This document shows positions 39,211 to 48,356 of a stretch of DNA of 64,000 bases, piece by piece. The notes beneath the pieces were generated by a model. It was not told the origin of the DNA. It saw only the letters and a program-made list of their open reading frames with translations, and made no database searches. This DNA is from Lachnospiraceae bacterium (GTDB taxonomy: Bacteria > Bacillota > Clostridia > Lachnospirales > Lachnospiraceae), in the NCBI GenBank assembly GCA_016290905.1, contig JAEEVO010000005.1, positions 1-64,000 of the forward strand. Reading direction: 5' to 3'. The number at the start of each line of letters is the position of its first letter. Positions within the stretch are counted from its first letter, which is position 1. The translations under genes were made by a program, and so were the position numbers.

Positions 39211-42200
39211 TTAATTTTTCTTCACAGCCAGAGTAACATCTTCACCGTTCAGATTCCATTCCTTTACCGAACCGTCGGTTGTGTCATATACGATCTCGTC
39301 GGCAAGGACTATCCTCTTTATGGTATCCGCATTTTTCTCACATACGGCTTTAAGCTTATCATTGCCTGCCACATAAACATTTATACGGTCCATGACCTCA
39401 AAGCCCGCATCCTTACGCATGGTCTGAACCTTGCTTATGATCTCCCTTACAAAGCCTTCCTCTATAAGTTCGGGCGTAAGGTTGGTATCAAGGACTACGG
39501 TTATGCCGTTATCCTCACCGGATACAAAGCCTTCACGTTTTGCTGCCTCTATTAAAAGATCATCTTTTTCAAGAACTTCCGTCTCACCGGTAACCTCTAT
39601 CGTAAGATTTCCTTTTTCGTTTATCTCTGCTACTGCCTTAGAACCGTCAAGTCCGGCAAGAACCTCCTTTAATGCGTTAAGCCTTGCGCCGAAACGGCGT
39701 CCGAGGGTCTTGAGCTGCGGCTTTAAGGTATAATTCGTAAATGCGCTTACATCATCCGTAAACTCTATCGCCTTGACATTAAGCTCATCCTTTATGATAT
39801 CCTGATAGAAATCGCTTAATGAGGTCTCCGACTTTACGTACATCTTTGCGAGAGGCTGGCGCTGCTTGGTGTTGGCTTCATTCCTGCATGCACGTCCGAT
39901 GACAACTGCCTCAAGGACAAGCTCCATATCCTTTTCAAGCTCCTTATCCACCTGCTTTTCATCGCATACCGGATAGTCGCAGAGATGTATGCTCTCGGGA
40001 GCTGAAGGATCGATACCGGCAACCAGGTTCCTGTAGATGTCCTCAGCCATGAAGGGTATCATGGGTGCTGCTGCCTTTGAGATATTTACAAGCGCCGTAT
40101 AAAGGGTCATATATGCGTTGATCTTGTCCTGCTCCATGCCCTTTGCCCAGAAACGCTCACGGCAGCGGCGTACGTACCAGTTGCTCATCTCGTCAACAAA
40201 GCTTAAAAGTGACTTTGCAGCCTCCGGTATCCTGTAATTTGCAAGATTGTCATCCGTCTCCTTTATCGTCGAGTTAAGACGTGACAGCAGCCATTTATCC
40301 ATTACCGGAAGCTTGTCGTAATCCAATGTATACTTTAACGGATCGAATCCGTCTATATTTGCGTAAAGTACGAAGAATGCGTAGGTGTTCCAGAGAGTTC
40401 CCATGAACTTCCTCTGTCCCTCGACTACAGCCTTGTCGTGGAAACGATTGGGCAGCCAGGGTGCGGAATTGATGTAGAAATACCATCTGATCGCATCTGC
40501 TCCGAATTTCTCAAGTGCATCAAAAGGATCAACCGCATTTCCCTTTGACTTGCTCATCTTCTGTCCGTTTTCGTCCTGAACGAGTCCAAGCACTACAACA
40601 TTCTTATAAGGGCTCTTGTTAAAGAGGAGTGTCGACTCTGCCATAAGTGAATGGAACCAGCCTCTTGTCTGGTCAACAGCCTCGGAGATGAAATCTGCCG
40701 GGAACTGCTGCTCGAAGAGTTCCTTATTTTCGAAAGGATAATGATGCTGTGCGAAAGGCATGGCACCCGAATCGAACCAGCAGTCGATAACCTCGGGAAC
40801 CCTGTGCATCTCCTTTCCGCAGTCGGGACACTTAAAGGTTACATTATCTATATAAGGCCTGTGAAGCTCAACCTTTGCATTGTCGGGATTGCCGCTGCGT
40901 TCAGCAAGCTCGGCGCGTGATCCTATGCACTCAAAGCGTCCGCATTCGCATTCCCAGATATTAAGAGGAGTGCCCCAGTATCTGTTTCTCGATATAGCCC
41001 AGTCCTGGATATTCTCAAGCCAGTTTCCGAAACGTCCCTTTCCTATGGACTCGGGTATCCAGTTAACGGTATTGTTGTTCTTTATAAGGTCGTCCCTTAC
41101 AGCGGTTTCCTTTATGTACCATGACTCTCTTGCATAGTAGATAAGAGGAGTGTCACATCTCCAGCAGTGAGGATATTCGTGCTCAAATTTAGGCGCATCA
41201 AAAAGCTTGTTCTCGGATGCAAGAAGCTTTATTATCTCCGGATCGGCTTTTTTTACGAACATGCCTGCACAAGGAGCATCTTCTGTCATCTCACCCTTGC
41301 CGTTTACCAGCTGTACAAAAGGAAGATCGTAGTTTCTTCCGACATTTGCGTCGTCCTCACCGAATGCGGGAGCTATATGAACAATACCGGTACCGTCCGA
41401 CATGGTAACATAGTCGTCACAGGTAACAAAGAAGCCCTTCTTACCCTGCTTGTCGGCTACGGCTTTTGCACAGTCAAAGAGAGGTTCATATTCTTTTCTT
41501 TCAAGATCCTTTCCCTTATAGGTCTCAAGAACCTCGTATGCCTTCTCACCCTCGTTGGCGAGCTTTCCGAGCACTGTATCAAGCAGTGCTTCGGCCATAT
41601 AATAGGTGAAGCCGTCAACACATTTAACCTTTACGTAGGTATCCTCGGGATTTACGCAGAGAGCAACGTTTGAAGGAAGCGTCCAGGGCGTTGTCGTCCA
41701 TGCAAGGAAATATGCATCCTCGCCCACGCACTTAAATCTTACCACTGCCGAGCGCTCTTTGACCGTCTTATATCCTTGAGAAACCTCTGCGCTTGAAAGC
41801 GGGGTCCCGCAACGGGGACAGTAAGGAACAATCTTAAAGCCCTTGTATAAAAGGTTCTTGTTCCAGATTTCCTTTAAAGCCCACCACTCGGATTCTATGA
41901 AATTGTCATCGTAAGTAACATAAGGGTTCTCCATATCGGCCCAAAAACCGACCGTTCCGGAGAAATCCTCCCACATTCCCTTATATTTCCATACAGACTC
42001 CTTGCACTTCTTTATGAACGGCTCCATACCGTACTGTTCGATCTGATCCTTTCCGTTAAGGCCAAGGAGCTTCTCTACCTCAAGCTCTACGGGAAGTCCG
42101 TGAGTATCCCAGCCGGCCTTACGGGGAACCATCTTTCCCTTCATGGTCTGGTATCTGGGTATCATATCTTTTATAACACGTGTAAGGACATGTCCGATAT

Positions 42201-42363
42201 GAGGTTTTCCGTTTGCTGTGGGCGGTCCGTCATAGAAGGTGTAGGTAGGGCAGCCTTCCCTTAATTTAAGGCTTTTTTTGAAGATGTCATTGTCTTTCCA
42301 GAACTGCTCCACTTTCTTTTCGCGTTCCACAAAATTCATGTCTGTGTTTACTTTGCTAAACAT
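39211..42363 (-). CDS. ileS: Isoleucyl-tRNA synthetase
   Basis: HIGH motif GKPHIGHVLTR and KMSKSKGNAV; start refined to MFSKVNTDMNF after AAGGAGG; ORF-track extension lies in the T-box. Confidence 0.97.
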   Translation of the reverse strand: MFSKVNTDMNFVEREKKVEQFWKDNDIFKKSLKLREGCPTYTFYDGPPTANGKPHIGHVLTRVIKDMIPRYQTMKGKMVPRKAGWDTHGLPVELEVEKLLGLNGKDQIEQYGMEPFIKKCKESVWKYKGMWEDFSGTVGFWADMENPYVTYDDNFIESEWWALKEIWNKNLLYKGFKIVPYCPRCGTPLSSAEVSQGYKTVKERSAVVRFKCVGEDAYFLAWTTTPWTLPSNVALCVNPEDTYVKVKCVDGFTYYMAEALLDTVLGKLANEGEKAYEVLETYKGKDLERKEYEPLFDCAKAVADKQGKKGFFVTCDDYVTMSDGTGIVHIAPAFGEDDANVGRNYDLPFVQLVNGKGEMTEDAPCAGMFVKKADPEIIKLLASENKLFDAPKFEHEYPHCWRCDTPLIYYARESWYIKETAVRDDLIKNNNTVNWIPESIGKGRFGNWLENIQDWAISRNRYWGTPLNIWECECGRFECIGSRAELAERSGNPDNAKVELHRPYIDNVTFKCPDCGKEMHRVPEVIDCWFDSGAMPFAQHHYPFENKELFEQQFPADFISEAVDQTRGWFHSLMAESTLLFNKSPYKNVVVLGLVQDENGQKMSKSKGNAVDPFDALEKFGADAIRWYFYINSAPWLPNRFHDKAVVEGQRKFMGTLWNTYAFFVLYANIDGFDPLKYTLDYDKLPVMDKWLLSRLNSTIKETDDNLANYRIPEAAKSLLSFVDEMSNWYVRRCRERFWAKGMEQDKINAYMTLYTALVNISKAAAPMIPFMAEDIYRNLVAGIDPSAPESIHLCDYPVCDEKQVDKELEKDMELVLEAVVIGRACRNEANTKQRQPLAKMYVKSETSLSDFYQDIIKDELNVKAIEFTDDVSAFTNYTLKPQLKTLGRRFGARLNALKEVLAGLDGSKAVAEINEKGNLTIEVTGETEVLEKDDLLIEAAKREGFVSGEDNGITVVLDTNLTPELIEEGFVREIISKVQTMRKDAGFEVMDRINVYVAGNDKLKAVCEKNADTIKRIVLADEIVYDTTDGSVKEWNLNGEDVTLAVKKN

Positions 42364-42382
42364 ACATCTTTCCTCCTTAATA

Positions 42383-42638
42383 AACAGATAAGCGGCTACA
42401 TTCCAAAACAGGAATACAGCCGCTGTATTTTCACCACCCATTTTGTAAGCACTCGCTCCAAAAAAGCTTCATGCCGATCCCTGTAACGCAGGAAAACGGT
42501 GCCGCTTACTCTGTACTATACATTTCTGCAACACAACTCCGGAGTGATATTCATGCATATGTACTTGTACCCGTTTCGCACTGTCACGGGCTCACTGTGA
42601 GCTTCCCGTATACACTACTGTCTCCATCAAAGTCTTTC
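42383..42638 (-). promoter_or_regulatory. T-box leader (Ile) upstream of ileS
   Basis: GATGGAGACAGTAGT stem I start, ATC specifier in GAATATCACTCCGG (42546-42548), GGGTGGT T-box bulge (42433-42439), competing helix 42391-42424. Confidence 0.85.
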
Positions 42639-42646
42639 AGTTAAGA

Positions 42647-42675
42647 ATATTAGTACAATTATAGCAAAATGTCAA
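42647..42675 (-). promoter_or_regulatory. SigmaA-type promoter for ileS
   Basis: Minus strand TTGACA-N17-TAATAT. Confidence 0.6.
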
Positions 42676-42712
42676 GTGTCAAATTTTTAGGCACGAAATA
42701 TTTAAAAAATCT

Positions 42713-42741
42713 TTGTCATTTGCTTTTGTTTATGCTATAAT
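42713..42741 (+). promoter_or_regulatory. SigmaA-type promoter for the AraC-family gene
   Basis: TTGTCA-N17-TATAAT. Confidence 0.65.
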
Positions 42742-42801
42742 TACCTAAATACTCAAAAAACATACACGTGACTTACTATTTTTGTTTTCCGGAGGCTGTA
42801 A

Positions 42802-43644
42802 ATGCAAAAAACGGACAGTGTTATCGCCTATGAATTCAACCCGACTTTCCTTTATACCTGGAAGGGCATAAGGACTTCCGACGAAGAAAGATATCATTGC
42901 CATGATCATCTGGAGCTGGCTTTCATAATGTCGGGAAAAGGCAGGTATAAGATCAACGACGTCATATACGATATAGAAGAAGGAGATCTGCTTATCTTCA
43001 ATCCCGGAACCTATCATCAGGCTCTGGTAGCAAACAAGAGTACTCCGACCTACGAATTCTTTATCGGAGTCTCGGATTTCTGTCTGACCGGCATGCCTTC
43101 CAATTCCCTGATTTTAAAGAACCTTCCTGTTTATAAGACCGGATCCGAGCTTAAACAGAAGCTGATGAGGCTTTGCACTTCCATGAGTGCCGAGAACGAT
43201 GTCTACAAGATCGGCCGTTACTACATGATGCAGTCCTATCTCATTCAGTACATGCTCGCAGTCCTGCGCGATGACCAGCTGCCCGGAGAGCCCGGCGGCC
43301 ATGTGGCATTCGAATCGATAAATAAAAACAGGATAGTCGAAGAGATCATCCTGTTTTTCGAAGAACATTATTCAGAAAAGATATCACTTGAGCTTATATC
43401 CGAAAACATGTACATAAGCCCGTTCTACATATCAAAGATATTTAAAATGGTAACGGGAGATACACCCATCCGTTATCTAATAAACATACGTCTGGACAAG
43501 GCAAAGCAGCTTCTTGAAACCTCGCCCGACCTTAACGTCAGGGAAATAGCCGACCGTGTGGGCTACGATGACGCCTACCACTTCAGCAAGCTGTTCAAGA
43601 AGAGGTTCGGGATACCTCCGACATCAGTAAAAAAGCCCGTATGA
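42802..43644 (+). CDS. AraC family transcriptional regulator with cupin sensor domain
   Basis: N-term cupin (HCHDHLELAFIMSGKGRYKIND); C-term double HTH (YISPFYISKIFKMVTGDTPIRYL...VGYDDAYHFSKLFKKRFGIPP). Confidence 0.93.
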   Translation: MQKTDSVIAYEFNPTFLYTWKGIRTSDEERYHCHDHLELAFIMSGKGRYKINDVIYDIEEGDLLIFNPGTYHQALVANKSTPTYEFFIGVSDFCLTGMPSNSLILKNLPVYKTGSELKQKLMRLCTSMSAENDVYKIGRYYMMQSYLIQYMLAVLRDDQLPGEPGGHVAFESINKNRIVEEIILFFEEHYSEKISLELISENMYISPFYISKIFKMVTGDTPIRYLINIRLDKAKQLLETSPDLNVREIADRVGYDDAYHFSKLFKKRFGIPPTSVKKPV

Positions 43645-44379
43645 TCAGAACTTTCTAAGGACCTGGATCGCTTTTTCGCTTATGATCACTTCAAAGTGCT
43701 CTTTGAAGTAATCTATGTCAAGCGTTCCGGGTCTTTCTGCGGTTGCATACTCCGAAATAATGTTACAAACCTTGTTGAACTGTTCCGCGGTATGATCCGA
43801 CATCCCGACAACAAGGAAATATGTCCCGTTTTCAGGATCCTTGTAGAGGGTATTTTCCCCATTATAAATCTTATATATACCTCTTGCAAGCCTGCTTACA
43901 TCATCAAGCGTCTCAAAGGCATAAACCTTGCTGATGTTCTTGAGCGAAATCTCACAGGCTTCGTTTTCTTTTGTAAAGAGCTTTGTAGCCATCGGATCCC
44001 CGAGCAGCTTGTTTAAATGCTCCATACAGCCGATGACTTCATCAGCATAAACCCTCTCCTCGTTGGAAAGGACAGGATCCGCATCATCGGGCACGGCTGT
44101 AAAATTCGAGAAACGTACGTCAAGCTCTTCAGGATCCTCAACCTTGGTCACAAGAAGCACAAGGCAGTCAGGCGATACCGGGATGGCTTCTATCATGAGG
44201 GGCATGTCATCTGCGACAAAATTGCACTCTACAAAAGCTTTTTTGCATATCTCCACAAAAAGCTCCCTGACTTTTTCGCTGCCGTAAGCGAGCTCGCTGA
44301 CTTTGAGCTGGCGTGCAAACAGGTCTTCCTTTGTAAGAGTACACTTGATCTGATTTTCACTTATCCGTTCTATCTTCAT
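43645..44379 (-). CDS. mecA: Adaptor protein MecA
   Basis: MKIERISENQIKCTLTKEDLFARQLKVSELAYGSEKVRELF; start refined after GGAGGT. Confidence 0.88.
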   Translation of the reverse strand: MKIERISENQIKCTLTKEDLFARQLKVSELAYGSEKVRELFVEICKKAFVECNFVADDMPLMIEAIPVSPDCLVLLVTKVEDPEELDVRFSNFTAVPDDADPVLSNEERVYADEVIGCMEHLNKLLGDPMATKLFTKENEACEISLKNISKVYAFETLDDVSRLARGIYKIYNGENTLYKDPENGTYFLVVGMSDHTAEQFNKVCNIISEYATAERPGTLDIDYFKEHFEVIISEKAIQVLRKF

Positions 44380-44470
44380 GATCATACCTCCTTCCGCGAC
44401 AATTTCTCTTTCTCTTATAAATATATCGGCATTTTCCGTAAAAATGATTATACTTTTTTCAAGTACTTGA

Positions 44471-44499
44471 AGTATACTCATTTTAGATAAAGAAGTCAA
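44471..44499 (-). promoter_or_regulatory. SigmaA-type promoter for mecA
   Basis: Minus strand TTGACT-N17-TATACT. Confidence 0.7.
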
Positions 44500-44518
44500 T
44501 TAAAAGTTCATAAAATTC

Positions 44519-44547
44519 TTGATTTTTTTCTTTGAATGGTTTATACT
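44519..44547 (+). promoter_or_regulatory. SigmaA-type promoter overlapping the 5' end of the kinase ORF
   Basis: TTGATT-N17-TATACT. Confidence 0.6.
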
Positions 44548-45873
44548 GACAATGGTTTATCCGATGAGAAGGAAGGAGGTACAACGGCACAAACATCAAA
44601 ATATACCATTGTTTCACTTTTAAGCGACCATTCTGACAGCCCCGTCTGGCTGGCTGAACACAGAAGTCTTCATGTGAAACGCATTCTCAAGGGCATCAGG
44701 AAGGATTCCCCTAATTACAAGCTCCTTTTAAACGAAGCCCATCTCTTAAAAAATCTTAAGCACCCTTCTATTCCGGAGATTTTCGATCTGGAGGAAGATG
44801 ATGAGTATACTTATATCATCGAACAGTATATAGAGGGTGATTCACTGGGAAGTCTCTGCAATAAGCGGCTTCTCTCGGAAAAAGAAATATTTCATTTCAT
44901 TATCCAGCTATGCAACATAATAAGCTATCTCCACTCGCTTTCCGAAGCCGTACTATATCTTGACATAAAGCCGGAAAATATCATTATTTCCGAAGACAAA
45001 TGTTATCTTATAGATTTCGGGAGCGCACATTTACAGAACGATGCTGCCGGCAGCTTTTTCGGGACACGTTCATATGCTTCCCCTGAGCAGAAAAACGGAG
45101 ACAGGCTTTCAAAACGTTCCGATATCTATTCAATCGGACGGCTGCTGGAATTTATGGTAGATCATTGCAATATTTCCCCAAAAAACGAAAAAGCATTGCG
45201 CAGGCTTGCTTCGCGATGCAGCGAGAAAAAAATATGGAACAGGATAGGAAGTGCAAAAAGCATTATCGTACATATAAACTCTATTCTTGGATCACAGGAC
45301 AGATTTTCGGATAAACCGGTCAAAATTGCATTTGCCGGTGCTTCTCACAATACCGGCACCACATATCTGGCCCTGCTTTTTTCCATATACTTAAACAACA
45401 TAGGAAAAAAATGCCTTTATGCGGAGGCCAACGATTCGGAGGCATGGTACTCCATTTCCTCTGACTGTAAACAATCCCAAGCATTAGCCGGGCTTGAGAA
45501 ACTGAGCCGCAAAAAATACGAAAACGGACGGTACGATCCTTCATGCATCATTGCCGATTACGGCTGTTTATATAATGGTATGCCAAAGGATTTTTACGAT
45601 CATGATCTTGTATGCATAACAGCAGGAAATAAGGTCTGGGAGACCGAAGAAATCTTCCGGGCAAGGGCATTGTCGCAAAAATGTATCAAGACCATATTTC
45701 TAATAAACCTTACTGACAGACTTCACGAAAAGACCGCCGAAGCGGTAAAAAATGCCGAATGTATCGCCATACCGTATATCCCCGGCTTTGATAATGTTTT
45801 AAACGATGAGGAGGTGAAGGCCGTTTTTCATGAGCTTGCGGTAATGACAGGCATAGTCTTGCCACAGGCTTAA
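44536..45873 (+). CDS. Ser/Thr protein kinase domain fused to CpaE/TadZ/MinD-like P-loop domain (start uncertain)
   Basis: YLDIKPENIIIS, LIDFGSAHL, YASPEQ kinase motifs; C-term IAFAGASHNTGTTYLALLFSIYLNNIGKKCLYAEA. Confidence 0.8.
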   Translation: MVYTDNGLSDEKEGGTTAQTSKYTIVSLLSDHSDSPVWLAEHRSLHVKRILKGIRKDSPNYKLLLNEAHLLKNLKHPSIPEIFDLEEDDEYTYIIEQYIEGDSLGSLCNKRLLSEKEIFHFIIQLCNIISYLHSLSEAVLYLDIKPENIIISEDKCYLIDFGSAHLQNDAAGSFFGTRSYASPEQKNGDRLSKRSDIYSIGRLLEFMVDHCNISPKNEKALRRLASRCSEKKIWNRIGSAKSIIVHINSILGSQDRFSDKPVKIAFAGASHNTGTTYLALLFSIYLNNIGKKCLYAEANDSEAWYSISSDCKQSQALAGLEKLSRKKYENGRYDPSCIIADYGCLYNGMPKDFYDHDLVCITAGNKVWETEEIFRARALSQKCIKTIFLINLTDRLHEKTAEAVKNAECIAIPYIPGFDNVLNDEEVKAVFHELAVMTGIVLPQA

Positions 45874-45883
45874 ACCGGCAAAT

Positions 45884-46477
45884 ATGCTTTTTAATCGAAA
45901 AAACAGTTTTAAAGATGAACGCTATAACGGCAAACGCATAGGTATCATCGGGCTCGGACCACGAAACGGTACGACCCATATCGCAGTAGCCGTAAGCAAT
46001 TTCTTAAGTGAGACAAAGCACAAAAGAGTATGTCTCGTCGAGCATAACCGCCATGACGATCTTTCAAGGCTCACAGAAACACTTGAGCCCGGAGTCAGCG
46101 GTATATGCTCATACCACCGGGTGACCTATATTCCGTCATCCCAAATGAACGATCCTTTATACGATCTGAAATATGACTGCATGGTATTCGATCTCGGCCA
46201 TGATCTTATTCGAAATCTCAATTTCCTGCAGTTATGTGATATAAAGATAGCCGTGGGAACCGATGCGCCCTGGCGGAAGCATGAATATGCCGTAATAAAG
46301 GAGCTGTTCGGGAAAGAACGTATCCCTGAAAGCTGGAGACTGTTCATAAATCTGGGCAATCCGAGTTTCCTTAAAACCATGGATCATTGCCCTGTTTTCA
46401 AGGGCTGTTTCCCGTTCGAACCGGATCCGGTATTTCCCTCAGACGAAACTATAAAATTTTTGGAGGATATTATATAG
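45884..46477 (+). CDS. CpaE/TadZ/MinD-like protein with atypical Walker A
   Basis: IGIIGLGPRNGTTHIAVAVSNFLSETKHKRVCLVEH; same G-x4-GTT pattern as the preceding gene. Confidence 0.65.
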   Translation: MLFNRKNSFKDERYNGKRIGIIGLGPRNGTTHIAVAVSNFLSETKHKRVCLVEHNRHDDLSRLTETLEPGVSGICSYHRVTYIPSSQMNDPLYDLKYDCMVFDLGHDLIRNLNFLQLCDIKIAVGTDAPWRKHEYAVIKELFGKERIPESWRLFINLGNPSFLKTMDHCPVFKGCFPFEPDPVFPSDETIKFLEDII

Positions 46478-46765
46478 AAGAAAAACAAAATATAAAAAAC
46501 ATTACATAAAACACTTTTTTTATTTACACTCCTTTTAGATAAAGGGAAATAATATATCAAATAAATTTTTCAATACTCTGTTTATCCGCATCCGAAAAAC
46601 GGTTAAACGGTAGTGCCGTACACATCCGCTGCGGGCTGTCTTCTTATATCTTATCAGACGGTCCGCGGCTTTATTAAAATTTTAGTATCTTTTTTCTCCG
46701 GTTTGTGATATACTCTTGAGCGAAAGCAGTTATCGCTTCAAACCTCATTTATAACGGAGAAAGAA

Positions 46766-47689
46766 ATGTACCATTTCATTGTGAATCCCGGTTCACGGAC
46801 CGGTAAATCCATGCAGCTTTGGGAAAATCTCGAAAAGAGCATAAAAGAATCGGGCGTGGATTACAAAGCATATTTTACGACAATAAATGATACTGCCGAA
46901 AGGATAACCCGCCATATCTGCATTAAATATCCCGAAATGAAAAGGATCATTATTGTCGGAGGTGACGGAACAGTCAATCAGGCAATCAACGGATTGACTG
47001 ATTACAACAGCTTTATTCTGGGATATATACCTACAGGTTCAAGCAACGATCTTGCAAGAGGACTCGGCATTTCTTTAAATCCTGCGGAGATGGTAAGAAA
47101 TGTCCTGAAACCAAAAAAAATCGCAAAGATAGACCACGGGCTCGTTGTTTCCGAAAACGGAGAGATAGTAAGAAAATTCGCAGTAAGTTCGGGCATCGGC
47201 TATGACGCCGATATCTGCGAAAAGGCGGAAAAATCCCTGCTCAAAAAAGCTCTTAACAGGATCGGGCTCGGAAAACTTGTCTACTATCTTTTCGGTTTCG
47301 TTCTCATCTTCTTAAGCAAGCCAACCGGCGCCACCGTCATCATCGACGGGAAAAGAAAAATTAAATACAGGAGTTTTCTCTTTGCCGCCAACATGAACTT
47401 CAGATATGAGGGCGGAGGTATGCCCATGGGTCCTGCTGCCGACCCATTTGACGGAAAGATCACAGCATGCATCGTACACGATATGCCCAAATTAAAACAT
47501 CTATGGCTCATGACAAAGATAATCAAGGGAAAGCACGTTAACTACAAGGGTGTTGAACAGATAACCGCAAAAACGATCGAAATAAAAACCGACAGACCTC
47601 TTACTCTTCATACGGACGGTGAGGTCATCGGTAAGAACGACCACATGACTTTCTCATGTTTTAAAGACAAAGCAAGAATGATCTTGTGA
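46766..47689 (+). CDS. Diacylglycerol kinase family lipid kinase
   Basis: FIVNPGSRTGKS; IIIVGGDGTVNQAINGL; IPTGSSNDLARGLGI. Confidence 0.94.
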   Translation: MYHFIVNPGSRTGKSMQLWENLEKSIKESGVDYKAYFTTINDTAERITRHICIKYPEMKRIIIVGGDGTVNQAINGLTDYNSFILGYIPTGSSNDLARGLGISLNPAEMVRNVLKPKKIAKIDHGLVVSENGEIVRKFAVSSGIGYDADICEKAEKSLLKKALNRIGLGKLVYYLFGFVLIFLSKPTGATVIIDGKRKIKYRSFLFAANMNFRYEGGGMPMGPAADPFDGKITACIVHDMPKLKHLWLMTKIIKGKHVNYKGVEQITAKTIEIKTDRPLTLHTDGEVIGKNDHMTFSCFKDKARMIL

Positions 47690-47705
47690 TATACAGGAGG
47701 ACAAT

Positions 47706-48296
47706 ATGGCATCAAAAAGCTCAGGCACTTCTTCCGGAAAACCCAAGCTCAAAATAGTGGTTAACGCACCCGTGGTTCTTACTTTTACGGGCATATGTGT
47801 CATCGCACTTATATTGAGAAAAATAACAAATAACGCCAGCGACAATATATTCAGCGTATTCCGGTCATCTCCGGTCAATCCGTTAACCTATATAAGATTG
47901 TTCTGTCACATCTTCGGACATGCTGATGTTTCGCATCTCGTAGGTAATCTTATGACGATCCTTATCTTAGGTCCCATGCTTGAAGATCGTTACGGCGGCA
48001 AAATCCTGTGCATGGTCATATCGGTTACCGCAGTAATCACCGGCGTTGCACATATCATCATCTCGGACGGTGCGCTTATGGGTGCCAGCGGTGTTGTGTT
48101 CGCTTTCATCCTTTTAGCTTCCTTTACCGGCTTTAAGGATCGCGAGATACCTCTTACCTTCATCCTCGTTGCACTCCTTTATCTCGGACAGCAGGTTTAC
48201 CAGATGGCTGCAATAAAGGACAATGTCTCCCAGCTGACTCACATCATCGGCGGTGTGATCGGATCGGTTCTCGGATACAGGCTAAACAAGAAATAA
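47706..48296 (+). CDS. Rhomboid family intramembrane serine protease
   Basis: GHADVSHLVGNLMTILILGPMLEDRYG; LMGASGVVFAFI; LTHIIGGVIGSVLGY. Confidence 0.93.
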   Translation: MASKSSGTSSGKPKLKIVVNAPVVLTFTGICVIALILRKITNNASDNIFSVFRSSPVNPLTYIRLFCHIFGHADVSHLVGNLMTILILGPMLEDRYGGKILCMVISVTAVITGVAHIIISDGALMGASGVVFAFILLASFTGFKDREIPLTFILVALLYLGQQVYQMAAIKDNVSQLTHIIGGVIGSVLGYRLNKK

Positions 48297-48311
48297 AAAC
48301 TTAAAAAGATT

Positions 48312-48354
48312 TAAGGCTGCAGGACAGGTTTTTACGCCGATCCCGTAGCCTTTT
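48312..48354. terminator. Terminator between convergent rhomboid and uxuB genes
   Basis: AAGGCTGCAGGA...TCCCGTAGCCTT followed by TTCTTTATT. Confidence 0.6.
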
Positions 48355-48356
48355 CT

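Noticed and set aside
42364-42441. N-terminal 26-aa extension of IleS
   Set aside because: Translated T-box/terminator sequence; the true start follows AAGGAGG at 42363.
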